Assembly: GCF_004353905.1 (NCBI RefSeq)
Contig: NZ_SMOD01000013.1
Coordinates: 62,001 to 126,000 of the forward strand
Direction: 5' to 3'
DNA length: 64,000 nucleotides
Source: Paraburkholderia guartelaensis
GTDB taxonomy: Bacteria > Pseudomonadota > Gammaproteobacteria > Burkholderiales > Burkholderiaceae
In this document: positions 26,055 through 34,363 of the stretch, one piece after another
Numbering within the stretch: position 1 is the stretch's first letter
Layout of the letters: each line of letters begins with the position of its first letter
Notes under the pieces: generated by a model
The model's database searches: none
What the model saw: the letters and a program-made list of their open reading frames with translations, nothing else
Told to the model about the DNA's origin: nothing
Position numbers and translations under genes: made by a program

Positions 26055-27152
26055 ATGAACGTCACCGAATACTACGAAAACGAACTGCAGAAGCGGGGTT
26101 ACAAGCCCGATACGGCGCAACGCGCCGCGATCGACCGGCTGCAGCGGTGCTACGACGAGTGGGTCGCGTACAAGTCGCGGCGCTCGAACGCGCTCAAGAA
26201 GTTTCTCATTCACCCCGACCTGCCGCGCGGCGTGTACATGTGGGGTGGTGTCGGGCGCGGCAAGAGCTTCCTGATGGACAGCTTCTATGCTGTCGTACCG
26301 CTGCAGCGCAAGACGCGTCTGCACTTTCACGAATTCATGCGCGAGGTGCACCGCGAGCTCGAAGAGCTCAAGGGCACGGCGGATCCGCTCGACGAACTCG
26401 CGCGCCGCATTGCGAAGCGTTATCGCTTGATCTGCTTCGACGAATTCCACGTCTCGGACATCGCCGACGCGATGATCCTCTACCGTCTGCTCGACCGTCT
26501 CTTCGAGAACGGCGTGCAGTTCGTGATGACGTCCAACTACGATCCCGATCTGCTCTATCCCGACGGTCTGCATCGCGACCGCATGCTGCCTGCGATCGAG
26601 CTGATCAAGAGCAAACTCGACGTGCTCAACGTCGATGCGGGTGTCGACTATCGCCAGCGCACGCTTGCGCAGGTCGAGGTCTACCACACGCCGCTTGGCG
26701 CAGCCGCCGACAAGGCGTTGCGCCACTCGTTCGCGGAGCTTGCCGCCGTTCCCGACGAAAGCCCGCTGCTGCGCATCGAAAAGCGCGAACTGAAGGCACT
26801 GCGCAAGGCCGACGGCGTGGTGTGGTTCGATTTCGCGACGCTGTGCGGCGGTCCGCGCTCGCAGAACGACTATCTGGAGCTGGCGAGCCGCTTTCACGCC
26901 GTGATCCTCTCCGGCGTGCCGCAGATGACGCCTCGTATGCAGTCCGAAGCACGCCGCTTCACCTGGCTCATCGACGTGTTCTACGACCACAAGGTCAAGC
27001 TGCTGATGTCGGCCGCGGTGCCGCCCGAAGAACTCTATGTGGAAGGCCCGATGGCCAACGAGTTCACGCGCACGGTGTCGCGTATCGTCGAGATGCAGTC
27101 GAAGGAATATCTCGAAACGCCGCGCCGCATCGTCGATACGGCTCTGACTTGA
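26055..27152 (+). CDS. zapE: Cell division protein ZapE (AFG1-like ATPase)
   Basis: ZapE is a cytoplasmic AAA-type ATPase. In E. coli it associates with the Z ring and is needed for division under low oxygen or at high temperature. The 365 residues include Walker A GGVGRGKS (64-71), Walker B LICFDEFHVSD, sensor residues in QFVMTSNYDPDLLYPDGLHR, and the C-terminal AFG1 region with FDFATLCGGPRSQNDYLELA. ATG 26055 gives the usual start; an open frame exists 12 codons further upstream without support. Its place directly after lpd is common in beta-proteobacteria and it may be read through from the suc operon, although a terminator-like hairpin lies between. Confidence 0.93.
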   Translation: MNVTEYYENELQKRGYKPDTAQRAAIDRLQRCYDEWVAYKSRRSNALKKFLIHPDLPRGVYMWGGVGRGKSFLMDSFYAVVPLQRKTRLHFHEFMREVHRELEELKGTADPLDELARRIAKRYRLICFDEFHVSDIADAMILYRLLDRLFENGVQFVMTSNYDPDLLYPDGLHRDRMLPAIELIKSKLDVLNVDAGVDYRQRTLAQVEVYHTPLGAAADKALRHSFAELAAVPDESPLLRIEKRELKALRKADGVVWFDFATLCGGPRSQNDYLELASRFHAVILSGVPQMTPRMQSEARRFTWLIDVFYDHKVKLLMSAAVPPEELYVEGPMANEFTRTVSRIVEMQSKEYLETPRRIVDTALT

Positions 27153-27320
27153 TCATATGGCGCTCGCATCGCGAGTGCGGGCCTGGGGCGCCAAGCGGGG
27201 CGTCAACCCAGTCTCAAAATAGCGCGACGACGCCTTTTTCAGGATTCGGACTCGTCTGATATGGGCGGCGGGGGCGAGTGGATATCGTTTGTCAGTACAG
27301 CTTCTGACAAAGGACCCTCC

Positions 27321-27776
27321 ATGACCCCGCATCGCGATATTACCGACGAAGAATGGCAGCGCGTGATGCTGCTCCTGCCCGAACTGCGCCCGCGCACCGA
27401 GTTGCGCGGCCGGCCGCTCGCCAATACGCGCTCGGTGCTCAACGGCGTGCTGTGGGTCATGTATAGCGGAGCGAACTGGTCGGCCATGCCGCGCCGCTAC
27501 CCTTCGTATCAAACGTGCCATCGGCGCTTCAAGACCTGGCACTACAACGGCGCGCTCAAGCGCGTGATGGGCGAGTTGTTCGGCGAAGCGGGCGTGCGGT
27601 TGTGCGACTCCATCGAATCGCGCATGCGCAGGCACGTAAGTCGTGCAGAAAAAGCGGCGCGCAGGCAGGAAACGGCGCGCAACACGGGGCGCAATTCGCC
27701 GTTCGTACCGGTGGCGCCCGCATCCGCGCCGTCGCAGCCTTTCAACTATCGCTCCGTGTATCGTCACACGGCGTAA
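27321..27776 (+). CDS. IS5-type transposase N-terminal domain protein, no catalytic domain
   Basis: A 151-residue protein. Residues 5-90 match the N-terminal DNA-binding domain of IS4/IS5-type transposases (DUF4096-like): ITDEEWQRVMLLLPEL, GRPLANTRSVLNGVLW and RRYPSYQTCHRRFKTW. The typical W-R-D-L-P segment reads WSAMP. No DDE catalytic domain follows. Instead the protein ends in a basic tail (about 100-151). A good ribosome-binding site AAAGGACC precedes ATG 27321. I found no terminal inverted repeats or target duplication nearby, and codon use looks like that of the neighbours. It may be a domesticated DNA-binding protein or the relic of an old insertion; the intact frame favours the first. 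Confidence 0.7.
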   Translation: MTPHRDITDEEWQRVMLLLPELRPRTELRGRPLANTRSVLNGVLWVMYSGANWSAMPRRYPSYQTCHRRFKTWHYNGALKRVMGELFGEAGVRLCDSIESRMRRHVSRAEKAARRQETARNTGRNSPFVPVAPASAPSQPFNYRSVYRHTA

Positions 27777-27893
27777 TCGCGCTTGCGAAGTCCGGCCGAA
27801 GCGGCTCATGCGTCCGCGTCGGCCGGTGTCGTCTCTCAGGCTCCCTTGCCGGTTTGCGCACCGGTCCTCAGGTCGATCCGCTCACACGTCCAC

Positions 27894-28358
27894 TTACTGC
27901 TGACGCACCCACGTCTGCGAGCGGCCCAGCAGCGAAATGCCCATATAGCCGCGCACGACGAGTTTCTGGCCGCCGTCTTCCGTATGCATCTTGCAGCGGT
28001 ACACCTTGCCGTTCTCGGGGTCGAGAATGTGGCCGCCGTCATAACCGTCGCCGGTTTTCTTCATGCTGTCGATGATCGTCATGCCGAGGATCGGCTGGTC
28101 CTTGCGTGAGTCGGTGCAGGCCGAGCAGCGCCGGTCGGGCTGGTCATTCGCGCCGAGTCCCTTGATGACCTTACCGCTCAGGTCGCCGTTCGCATCGGCG
28201 CTGATCTGCACGAGCGCCTTCGGCTGGCCGGTGTGGTCGTCGATGGTTTGCCAGACGCCGACTGGCGTTTCGGTTTGAGCGTGCGCCGCGAGGGCGCCGC
28301 ACAGCAGTGCACTCGCAAGCGCGACATGGCGCGCCGCGCGTCCCATGACTCGGTTCAT
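27894..28358 (-). CDS. DUF2147 exported protein
   Basis: A 154-residue secreted protein with a clear signal peptide, MNRVMGRAARHVALASALLCG, ending at AAHAQ. The mature part fits DUF2147: GVWQTIDDHTGQPKALVQIS at the start, a CSAC pair in RRCSACTDSRKDQPILGMTI, and the end GYMGISLLGRSQTWVRQ. The family is a small periplasmic beta-barrel-like fold of unknown role, widespread in beta-proteobacteria. GTGGAGGAACAC is a strong ribosome-binding site for ATG 28358. It is divergent from the DUF2968 gene; the shared 320-bp interval holds both promoters. Confidence 0.88.
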   Translation of the reverse strand: MNRVMGRAARHVALASALLCGALAAHAQTETPVGVWQTIDDHTGQPKALVQISADANGDLSGKVIKGLGANDQPDRRCSACTDSRKDQPILGMTIIDSMKKTGDGYDGGHILDPENGKVYRCKMHTEDGGQKLVVRGYMGISLLGRSQTWVRQQ

Positions 28359-28678
28359 GTGTTCCTCCACTGATGTTGTTTGTCGTGTCGATGCTGACCG
28401 TGCGTCGCGCCTGGCACGCCGCAAGGTCAGGGCAGGATACTGGAAAGCACCGCGCGCGTTTGAGAGAAGGAACTCTAGTTTGATCGGGCCTCCTCGCCGC
28501 GCTGAACCAAAACGGCTGGCGATGCAAGGACACCGCGCAATTGCGAGGAATTTTTTGCCAAGTGTTGTGGGAAAAGATACGTAATCGGCAAATTTTCTAC
28601 GAGGGGCCCGCAACACGTGAAAGTGAGTAATAATTGTGCCGATTTGTAAAAATTAGAACTGTTCAAAGCAGGTACTAC
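28359..28678. other. Divergent promoter region between DUF2147 and DUF2968 genes
   Basis: About 320 bp. The right half is AT-rich (AAATTTTCTACG, GAGTAATAATTGTG, TGTAAAAATTAGAAC), as expected for promoters. I could not fix a well-spaced -35/-10 pair. No gene seen. Confidence 0.4.
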
Positions 28679-29425
28679 ATGGACTACAAGTGGAGAGTTC
28701 GTCGCACCGCCTTGGCGGCGCTGGTATTAATCGGGGGAATCGGTACGGGCTGCGCACAGACGCCGCCTGACAATTCAGCAGCAGCGAATGCAGCAGCGGC
28801 GCCCGTAGCACAGACCACCGCCGCACCCGCAGTGCAGGACGAGCAGGCCGCAACCCCTGCGTTGCCTTTGGCAGCGAGCCAGCCGAGCGTACTCACGCCG
28901 GATGAAGCGAAGCAGAACGCCGCAGGCAACGTCGCCGAGCTGCAGCAGATGCTGCGAGGCTCGGATCTCGCCGAGCTGCGCACAACCTACAACGGCTCGT
29001 ATGGCGCGAGCCTGCTGTTCTACGGCAAGGAAATGACGTACTACGTCACGCTGTTCCAGAACAAGACGTTCTGGCGCGTGATCAAGACGAGTGACGAGAC
29101 GCGTGCCGAGGCCATCTATCGCGACTTCGCAATGAAGTCGGGACAGCTCGCCGAAGTGGAAATCCGCCGCACGCGCCTCGAAGCGCAGAAGGCGTTCACG
29201 GATCGCATGATCGCGCTCACGCAGGACCATGCGAACCGGCTCCAGGCGGACCTGGCCGTCGCACGTGAGCAGCAGGCGCTCGTTGCGGACCAGCAGAAGC
29301 AGGGCCGCGATCAGGCGAACGCATTGCAGGCGCAGAAGACGGCTGCCCAGGCGCAACTGCGCACGGTTCAGCGTCAGGTGCGCGAACTGCAGCAACAAGT
29401 CGAAGGCGGTCTGCCGATCCGCTAA
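28679..29425 (+). CDS. DUF2968 lipoprotein with C-terminal coiled coil
   Basis: A 248-residue protein of the DUF2968 family, typical of Burkholderia. A signal peptide with a lipobox-like LIGGIGTGC predicts lipidation at C24. An Ala/Thr/Pro-rich linker follows (about 25-75). The conserved core contains LRTTYNGSYGASLLFY and MTYYVTLFQNKTFWRVIK. From about residue 170 to 245 it is a charged, Gln-rich coiled coil (VAREQQALVADQQKQG). Function is unknown; an envelope-attached structural or regulatory role is plausible. ATG 28679 follows AGCAGGTACTAC; an in-frame ATG 45 bp upstream would spoil the signal peptide. A bidirectional terminator follows at 29534-29564. Confidence 0.87.
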   Translation: MDYKWRVRRTALAALVLIGGIGTGCAQTPPDNSAAANAAAAPVAQTTAAPAVQDEQAATPALPLAASQPSVLTPDEAKQNAAGNVAELQQMLRGSDLAELRTTYNGSYGASLLFYGKEMTYYVTLFQNKTFWRVIKTSDETRAEAIYRDFAMKSGQLAEVEIRRTRLEAQKAFTDRMIALTQDHANRLQADLAVAREQQALVADQQKQGRDQANALQAQKTAAQAQLRTVQRQVRELQQQVEGGLPIR

Positions 29426-29533
29426 TCGCCGGCACGCCGTGTGGCCAGAACGTTCACCCGGCGTCTGGCCGTGCGACCCGTTTTGCCACGGGTTGTGCAA
29501 CGGGTTTTGCAGAACACGCAGAAGCGGCACGCA

Positions 29534-29564
29534 AAAGGCGGAACGTCATGGACGCTCCGCCTTT
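29534..29564. terminator. Bidirectional terminator between DUF2968 and small acidic protein genes
   Basis: AAAGGCGGA (29534-29542) pairs with TCCGCCTTT (29556-29564), with an inner ACGTC/GACG stem. T-rich flanks occur on both strands, fitting convergent genes. Confidence 0.82.
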
Positions 29565-29588
29565 CTTCATGGCGCGATCGTTCCGCGC

Positions 29589-29777
29589 TCAGTGCTTGCC
29601 GTGGCGATGCGTGTCGCGGCCCTTGTGGGTTTCATCTGCGGAATGGTGCTTCGGTTGAGAGCCGGTGGGCGAGGGGGGCACGGCGATCGGGTCGCTCGCG
29701 GGGAAGGTTTCGTCGAGCGCTTCGTCGAGCGGATCTTCCTGCGAGGGTTGCGGGGCTTTCGGCTTGGATGCGCTCAT
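29589..29777 (-). CDS. Small acidic protein with DETFPASDP motif
   Basis: A 62-residue hydrophilic protein, MSASKPKAPQPSQEDPLDEA onward. The motif DEALDETFPASDPIAVP is shared by many short uncharacterised proteobacterial proteins; no reaction is known. The C-terminus is rich in His/Lys/Asp (KHHSADETHKGRDTHRHGKH), which could bind metals, although this is speculation. GGAGACCGCC precedes ATG 29777. The frame extends 9 codons further upstream without support. Confidence 0.65.
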   Translation of the reverse strand: MSASKPKAPQPSQEDPLDEALDETFPASDPIAVPPSPTGSQPKHHSADETHKGRDTHRHGKH

Positions 29778-29916
29778 GGCGGTCTCCGTGGCGATATGCA
29801 TCACGCTCAGAATAACGCAAAGCCAGAATCATGACTGCGAGCCACGGCTGACTGACCGCCTCGGAAGACCGTGGAACGAAACTCAACGCGACTGTAAAAA
29901 CGCGCGCGCAAACGAG

Positions 29917-29938
29917 CGGGCGCGCCAAGGCGCGCCCG
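29917..29938 (-). terminator. Possible terminator after hfq2
   Basis: Perfect hairpin CGGGCGCGCC (29917-29926) with GGCGCGCCCG (29929-29938). On the minus strand a short T-tract (CTCGTTTG) follows and a run of five T lies further on, so termination is likely but not certain. Confidence 0.5.
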
Positions 29939-30002
29939 TACTAATTGCTTAAGATCGGCGTGACTGGCTTACCGTGCAGCGAGTGTGCCAGCCAACAGCG
30001 GC

Positions 30003-30503
30003 TTAGCTGTTGCCCGAGCCGTCGCCGCCGTTGCCGCCGTTGTTCACCGCGCCGTAGAGGCGACGGCGACGCGTCACGACGACTGGGCCGTCCTGGGCGC
30101 CACGGTCGTTGCCGGGGGCGCTCGATGCGCCCGAGGGCGCGCCGGACGGCGCCGACCAGCTCTCGCGCGGCTCACGCGGTTCACGCGGTTCTCGTTGCTC
30201 ACGCGGGCCATGACCGCCGTGACTGCCGTGCGGGCCACGGCTCGTATGCTCGCCGTGCGAGCTGCGAGCACCGCCCGGGCGCGGACCCGGACGCGTGCCG
30301 GTGTCGAGCTGGATGGTCGAAATGGCGCGCTTGTAGATGCCTTGCAGGCCGACGGGCGTGCGCAGCATCACCAGGTACTGATCGAACGACTCGATGCATC
30401 CGGTCAGGCGAATGCCGTTGACCAGATAGATTTCGACGCGCTTTCTTTCCTTACGCGCGGCGTTCATGAAGTCGTTTTGCGGGTGCGATTCTGCGGAAGG
30501 CAT
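30003..30503 (-). CDS. hfq2: Second Hfq RNA chaperone (Hfq2 type) with long C-terminal tail
   Basis: Hfq is a hexameric Sm-like RNA chaperone for small regulatory RNAs. Residues about 10-72 form the Sm core: QNDFMNAARKERKRVEIYLV, Sm1 with GIRLTGCIESFDQYLVML, and Sm2 with IYKRAIST (E. coli has YKHAIS, so the histidine is arginine here). Residues 73-166 are a Gly/Arg/Pro/His-rich disordered tail containing REPREPREPRE repeats. Burkholderia cenocepacia is known to carry Hfq (short) and Hfq2 (about 188 residues); this 166-residue protein matches the second type. ATG 30503 is the natural start. It stands alone on the minus strand. Confidence 0.88.
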   Translation of the reverse strand: MPSAESHPQNDFMNAARKERKRVEIYLVNGIRLTGCIESFDQYLVMLRTPVGLQGIYKRAISTIQLDTGTRPGPRPGGARSSHGEHTSRGPHGSHGGHGPREQREPREPREPRESWSAPSGAPSGASSAPGNDRGAQDGPVVVTRRRRLYGAVNNGGNGGDGSGNS

Positions 30504-30990
30504 GGACTAGATTTGACCAGGCGGCGCAATGCCGCAATCAGTTGGAAACGTTTGCTCGCCGCGATTCTACCTTGTGTCGGCGAAGCGCGCGTGCGGGGAA
30601 GTAAGCTTACTGCAGAACTATACCGGCTCGCGGCCGCAACCGCAGATTGACGAAAAATGCATCGCTGCGTCCCTTGTCGTCGGCTGCCGGGAGGCGGGCG
30701 CGTCCGGAGGACAGGTTGTGACGGGCAGCGACAGCGGTATTCGGAAAACGGCCTGCTGACGATACGCCTGCGAGTGCTCAGACCCGTGACCTTTCGACGC
30801 GCATGCGCTCACACATAGCGTAGTCCATGACGGCGGGCCATGCTCGACCGATTCGAGGCCGCGTAAGGCCTGCACCGAGCCGAATCGCCGGCTTACACGA
30901 TGTATTTCGATCCGCTTGCGACGATTCTCGCGGCGCCCGCGGCCTTCGTTCCGTGCGGCGGCGTACGAAAGGCGAAATCGCCGCCTGCGC
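30504..30990. other. Gene-free interval between hfq2 and the lipoprotein-sigma module
   Basis: About 490 bp. Short frames here lack ribosome-binding sites. It must hold the hfq2 promoter on the minus strand. No strong hairpin or repeat was noticed. Confidence 0.45.
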
Positions 30991-31016
30991 GGAATAAGCG
31001 CCCCGGTTACAACGTT
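30991..31016 (+). promoter_or_regulatory. Possible ECF-sigma-dependent promoter
   Basis: GGAATA (30991-30996), 16 bp, then CGTT (31013-31016). This resembles ECF promoters (GGAAC, 16-17 bp, CGT). It would transcribe the lipoprotein, sigma and anti-sigma genes, giving autoregulation. Read by eye only. Confidence 0.35.
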
Positions 31017-31054
31017 TTACGCGATATCGGTGACGAACCTCAATGGAGGTGATC

Positions 31055-31201
31055 ATGGAGCGGTTTCGCAAAGTTCTCGCGTGTCTCGTTTGTGTGGCGT
31101 TGGCCGGCGTTGCGGGTGCAGGCCTCACGGCTTGCAGCGACATGAATACAGGCGGGGCTTCGTCGACCAGTTCGGGCGGTTCGTCGGGCGGCGGCTACTA
31201 A
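31055..31201 (+). CDS. Small lipoprotein upstream of ECF sigma factor
   Basis: A 48-residue protein. The N-terminus MERFRKVLACLVCVALAGVA is a signal peptide, and the lipobox LTAC predicts lipidation at C27. The mature part is only about 21 residues, rich in Ser and Gly (NTGGASSTSSGG) and ending GGGY. A very good ribosome-binding site, TGGAGGTGATC, lies just before ATG 31055. It ends 12 bp before the sigma-factor start and so is likely co-transcribed. It may be an envelope component controlled by, or sensed through, the sigma/anti-sigma pair. Small lipoproteins of the entericidin type are comparable in size, but no homology is claimed. Confidence 0.72.
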   Translation: MERFRKVLACLVCVALAGVAGAGLTACSDMNTGGASSTSSGGSSGGGY

Positions 31202-31213
31202 GCGGCGTGCGGC

Positions 31214-31777
31214 GTGTTGCGTCATCCGTCGCCGGAGTTCGAAGCGCAGGTCGTGGCGCAGCTCGGGCCTATGCGCCGCTATGCGCGCGCCTTGACCGGC
31301 GATGCCGCCTGGGCTGACGATCTCGTGCAGGACGCCGCGGAGCGTGCGCTCTCGCGCTGGGCTTCGTTTCGTCCGCAGAGCAATCTGCGTGCGTGGCTGC
31401 TCACGATCCTGCGCCATCTCTACATCGATCAGTTGCGGGGCCGGCGCGAGATCGCGGTCGACGACGAAGCCGCGCCGTGGCGCACGCTCGAAGCGCCGCA
31501 GGGCGACGTGGATGGGCTCGTGTTGCGCGATCTGCAGCGCGCGCTCTATGCGTTGCCAGCGGCGCAGCGCGAGGTGCTGCTGCTCGTGTGCGTGGAGGAG
31601 TTGAGCTACAGCGAGGCGTCGGCGGTGCTCGGAGTGCCGGCTGGCACGGTGATGTCGCGCCTCTCGCGGGCGCGCGAGCATCTGCGAGCGTTGCTCGACA
31701 CGGGGCCGGTGCAGGATCCGGGGCGCGATCCAGCGCAACGCACTGCGCCGCTCAGGGTGGTAGGGACGATACGATGA
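31214..31777 (+). CDS. ECF-family RNA polymerase sigma factor
   Basis: A 187-residue sigma-70 group 4 factor. Region 2 (about 20-85) includes MRRYARALTGDAAWADDLVQ and the -10-recognition helix WLLTILRHLYIDQLRG. Region 4 (about 118-170) includes LPAAQREVLLLVCVEELSYS and the helix-turn-helix ASAVLGVPAGTVMSRLSRAR. There is no region 3. The start is GTG 31214 or the adjacent TTG 31217; neither has a strong ribosome-binding site, so translation may be coupled to the lipoprotein. Its stop overlaps the anti-sigma start by four bases, the usual sigma/anti-sigma arrangement. The inducing signal is unknown. Confidence 0.9.
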   Translation: MLRHPSPEFEAQVVAQLGPMRRYARALTGDAAWADDLVQDAAERALSRWASFRPQSNLRAWLLTILRHLYIDQLRGRREIAVDDEAAPWRTLEAPQGDVDGLVLRDLQRALYALPAAQREVLLLVCVEELSYSEASAVLGVPAGTVMSRLSRAREHLRALLDTGPVQDPGRDPAQRTAPLRVVGTIR

Positions 31778-32673
31778 ACGACAACGATCTCGGCCACGAA
31801 CGCGAAGGCGAAGACGCGCCGCCTGCTTCCCATGAGGAGGATCTTGCGATGCTGGGCGCTTTCGTCGACGGCGAATTGCCTGCGGGCGAATGCGAGGCGC
31901 TGGAGGCGCACCTCGCGGACGATCCGCGCGCGGCGGCGCGCGTCGCGGCGTATCGCGCGCAGAAGGCCGCGCTACGGGCGTTGTGCGAAGGCGCGCGCGT
32001 GCCGGGCGAGGGGGCAGCACCGGGCGCCGTCGAAGCAGCAGGCGCCGCGCCCGCCGTGCTCGTCCTGCGTCCGGGCGCGCCGTGGTGGTGGCGTGCGGGC
32101 ATCGCGGCGGCGTGGGTGGCCGTGGGTGCAGGGCTCGCGGTGGCAGCTACGGCGCTCGTGCCGCGGCTCGCGCCACGCCTCGCCCCAGAACTGACGGTCG
32201 GTTCGGCGCCGGCGGCCGGGCGCGGTGAAACGCCCGAAGCGTTCGCGCGCCGTGCCGACATCGCCTACGCGGTGTATTCGCCGGAACAGCGGCATCCTGT
32301 GGAAGTGGGCGCGGCCGACGAGGCGCATCTCGTCGCGTGGCTCTCCAAGCGGCTGGGCAAGCCGCTCTCCGTGCCGTCGCTTGCCGAGTACGGCTATACG
32401 CTCGTGGGCGGGCGTCTCTTGCCCGGCAACACGGGGCCGGCCGCGCAATTCATGTATGAGAACGATGCGGGCGAGCGCCTCACGCTCTACGTGGGCAGTT
32501 CGGCCAGGGATAGGGACCCCGTGCGCCTCTTGCGCGACGGCAACCGCCGCACGTTCTACTGGAGCACTGAGCGCACGGGCTACGCGCTCTCCGGTCCGCA
32601 GACCGAACCGAAACTGCGCGAGATCGCGCTCGACGTATGCGGCGCGCTGGGCGGCAAGCCTGGGCAGTGGTGA
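31774..32673 (+). CDS. Membrane-bound anti-sigma factor
   Basis: A 299-residue single-pass membrane protein. The N-terminal cytoplasmic part (about 20-75, LGAFVDGELPAGECEALEAH) resembles anti-sigma domains that hold ECF sigma factors; the usual zinc motif HxxxCxxC is absent. An Ala/Pro linker leads to a transmembrane segment (about 110-132, AGIAAAWVAVGAGLAVAATA). The C-terminal 165 residues lie in the periplasm and include GYTLVGGRLLPGNTGPAAQF and LTLYVGSSARDRDP, similar to the sensor part of other Burkholderia anti-sigma factors. The start overlaps the sigma stop (ATGA), giving tight coupling. The frame is open far upstream, but this start is fixed by the operon structure. Confidence 0.87.
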   Translation: MNDNDLGHEREGEDAPPASHEEDLAMLGAFVDGELPAGECEALEAHLADDPRAAARVAAYRAQKAALRALCEGARVPGEGAAPGAVEAAGAAPAVLVLRPGAPWWWRAGIAAAWVAVGAGLAVAATALVPRLAPRLAPELTVGSAPAAGRGETPEAFARRADIAYAVYSPEQRHPVEVGAADEAHLVAWLSKRLGKPLSVPSLAEYGYTLVGGRLLPGNTGPAAQFMYENDAGERLTLYVGSSARDRDPVRLLRDGNRRTFYWSTERTGYALSGPQTEPKLREIALDVCGALGGKPGQW

Positions 32674-32698
32674 TGCGCGACGCCAGCAGAGCGTACCC

Positions 32699-34300
32699 AT
32701 GAGCGACGCCGCACGCCCTGCCAGGCCCACCTTGCCTCCCGGCATCGACGAGGCCCGTTTCGCGCGTGCGCTCGCCGCGTTCGAAGGCATCGTGGGCGCG
32801 CCGAACGTCTGCCGTGGCGGCGCATCGCTCGATCCGTATTTCGATCCGTTCGTGCCGCTTGCGGATGCGCATGCTTTCGCGCCTTCGGCGGCGATCCTCC
32901 CGGCGAGTGTCGAAGAGATCCGCGCGATCCTGCGCGTCGCGAACGAAACGCGCGTGCCGCTCTGGACCGTTTCGACGGGACGCAATTTCGCCTACGGCGG
33001 CGCCGCGCCGCGTCTGGCAGGCTCGGTCGTGCTCGACCTGCAGCGCCTGAACCGCATCCTCGAGGTGGACGAGCGCCTCGCATGGGCGCGCGTCGAGCCA
33101 GGCGTGAGCTACTTCGATTTGCACGCGCATCTGCGCGAGCAGCATCTGCGCCTCTGGGTCGATCCACCCGCGGCGGGCTGGGGCAGCGTGGTCGGTAATA
33201 CGCTCGAGCGCGGCTTCGGTACGACCGCCTACGGCGATCATGCCGCGTCGCAGTGCGGCATGGAGGTCGTGCTCGCGAACGGCGACGTGCTGCGCACCGG
33301 CATGGGCGCGATCGAAAACGGCACGGCGTGGCAACTCTACCGGCCAGGCTACGGGCCTTCGTTCGATGCGCTCTTTACACAGTCGAACTACGGCGTCGTC
33401 ACGAAGATGGGACTTTGGCTCATGCCCGCGCCGCAGGCGTTCGTGATCGGCGAGATCCAGTTCGCGCGCGAGGACGACCTCGGCGTGCTCGTCGATACGC
33501 TTCGAGCGCTGCAGCTCGGCGGCACGATACGCCAGCACGCGGCGATCGAAGGTGCGATCCGCCGCGCCGCGAGCCTCGCGCCGCGCGCTCGCTGGTACGA
33601 AGGCGAGGGCGCAATGCCCGAGGCCGCCGTCGCCGCGATGCAGCGCGATCTGGGCGTGGGCCGCTGGAATTTGCACTACGCGCTCTACGGCGCGCCAGAG
33701 GTGATCGACTTGGAGCGGCAAATCGTCGAGCGTGCGTTTGCCGGTGTGCCGGGTGTGCGCTTCTCGGCGCGACGCTATGCCGAAGGCGACGAACCGCAGG
33801 GCGGCGCTGACCGCAATCTCGCCGGCATTCCGGCGATGAGCGCGTTTCGCATGCTCGACTGGCGCGGCGGCGACGGCGCGCATGTGGACTTCTCGCCGCT
33901 TTGTCCCGCCGACGGCCGCGACGCGCTGCGCCAGTACGCGCTCGTCAAGGCGCGCGCGGCCGAGTACGGTTTCGATTACTACGGCGGTTTCACCGCGGCG
34001 GGGCGCTATCTGCATCACGTATTCGCGGCGATTTTCGCGCGTGAGCGCCGCGACGATGCAGCGCGCGCGGGGGACTTGCTACGCGCGCTGATGAGCGATG
34101 CGGGCGCGGCCGGCTACGGCGTCTACCGCTCGCATCTGCTCTACATGGATTACGCGGCGGCGCAATACGCGTTCAACGACGGCGCGCTGTTGCGTCTCGC
34201 GCAAACCGTGAAAGACGCACTCGATCCGCAGGGCGTGCTCTCTCCGGGCAAGCAGGGCATCTGGCCCGAGGCGTGGCGTTCGGAGCGCGGCTATACATGA
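32699..34300 (+). CDS. FAD-linked oxidoreductase of the VAO/4-cresol dehydrogenase family
   Basis: A 533-residue flavoprotein. The FAD-binding (PCMH-type) domain spans about 60-275: PASVEEIRAILRVANETRVP, STGRNFAYGG, WVDPPAAGWGSVVGNTLERG and the family motif GFGTTAYGDH. The C-terminal cap (about 280-530) matches FAD-linked oxidases. Relatives oxidise para-substituted phenols such as 4-cresol, vanillyl alcohol or eugenol; some need a cytochrome c partner. No haem-binding CXXCH protein is encoded next door. ATG 32699 gives the natural N-terminus; the long open frame upstream overlaps the anti-sigma gene. No signal peptide is seen. It follows the anti-sigma gene by 25 bp, so it may belong to the regulon. 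Substrate unknown. Confidence 0.85.
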   Translation: MSDAARPARPTLPPGIDEARFARALAAFEGIVGAPNVCRGGASLDPYFDPFVPLADAHAFAPSAAILPASVEEIRAILRVANETRVPLWTVSTGRNFAYGGAAPRLAGSVVLDLQRLNRILEVDERLAWARVEPGVSYFDLHAHLREQHLRLWVDPPAAGWGSVVGNTLERGFGTTAYGDHAASQCGMEVVLANGDVLRTGMGAIENGTAWQLYRPGYGPSFDALFTQSNYGVVTKMGLWLMPAPQAFVIGEIQFAREDDLGVLVDTLRALQLGGTIRQHAAIEGAIRRAASLAPRARWYEGEGAMPEAAVAAMQRDLGVGRWNLHYALYGAPEVIDLERQIVERAFAGVPGVRFSARRYAEGDEPQGGADRNLAGIPAMSAFRMLDWRGGDGAHVDFSPLCPADGRDALRQYALVKARAAEYGFDYYGGFTAAGRYLHHVFAAIFARERRDDAARAGDLLRALMSDAGAAGYGVYRSHLLYMDYAAAQYAFNDGALLRLAQTVKDALDPQGVLSPGKQGIWPEAWRSERGYT

Positions 34301-34363
34301 TCGATTCGTGATCGATTGACTTAAGGCGGCGTAGCGATCGCAGCAAAGCGTACGGAGGACTCG

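Noticed and set aside
27321..27776. A complete insertion sequence
   Set aside because: No terminal inverted repeats, target duplication or catalytic domain were found; only the N-terminal domain remains.
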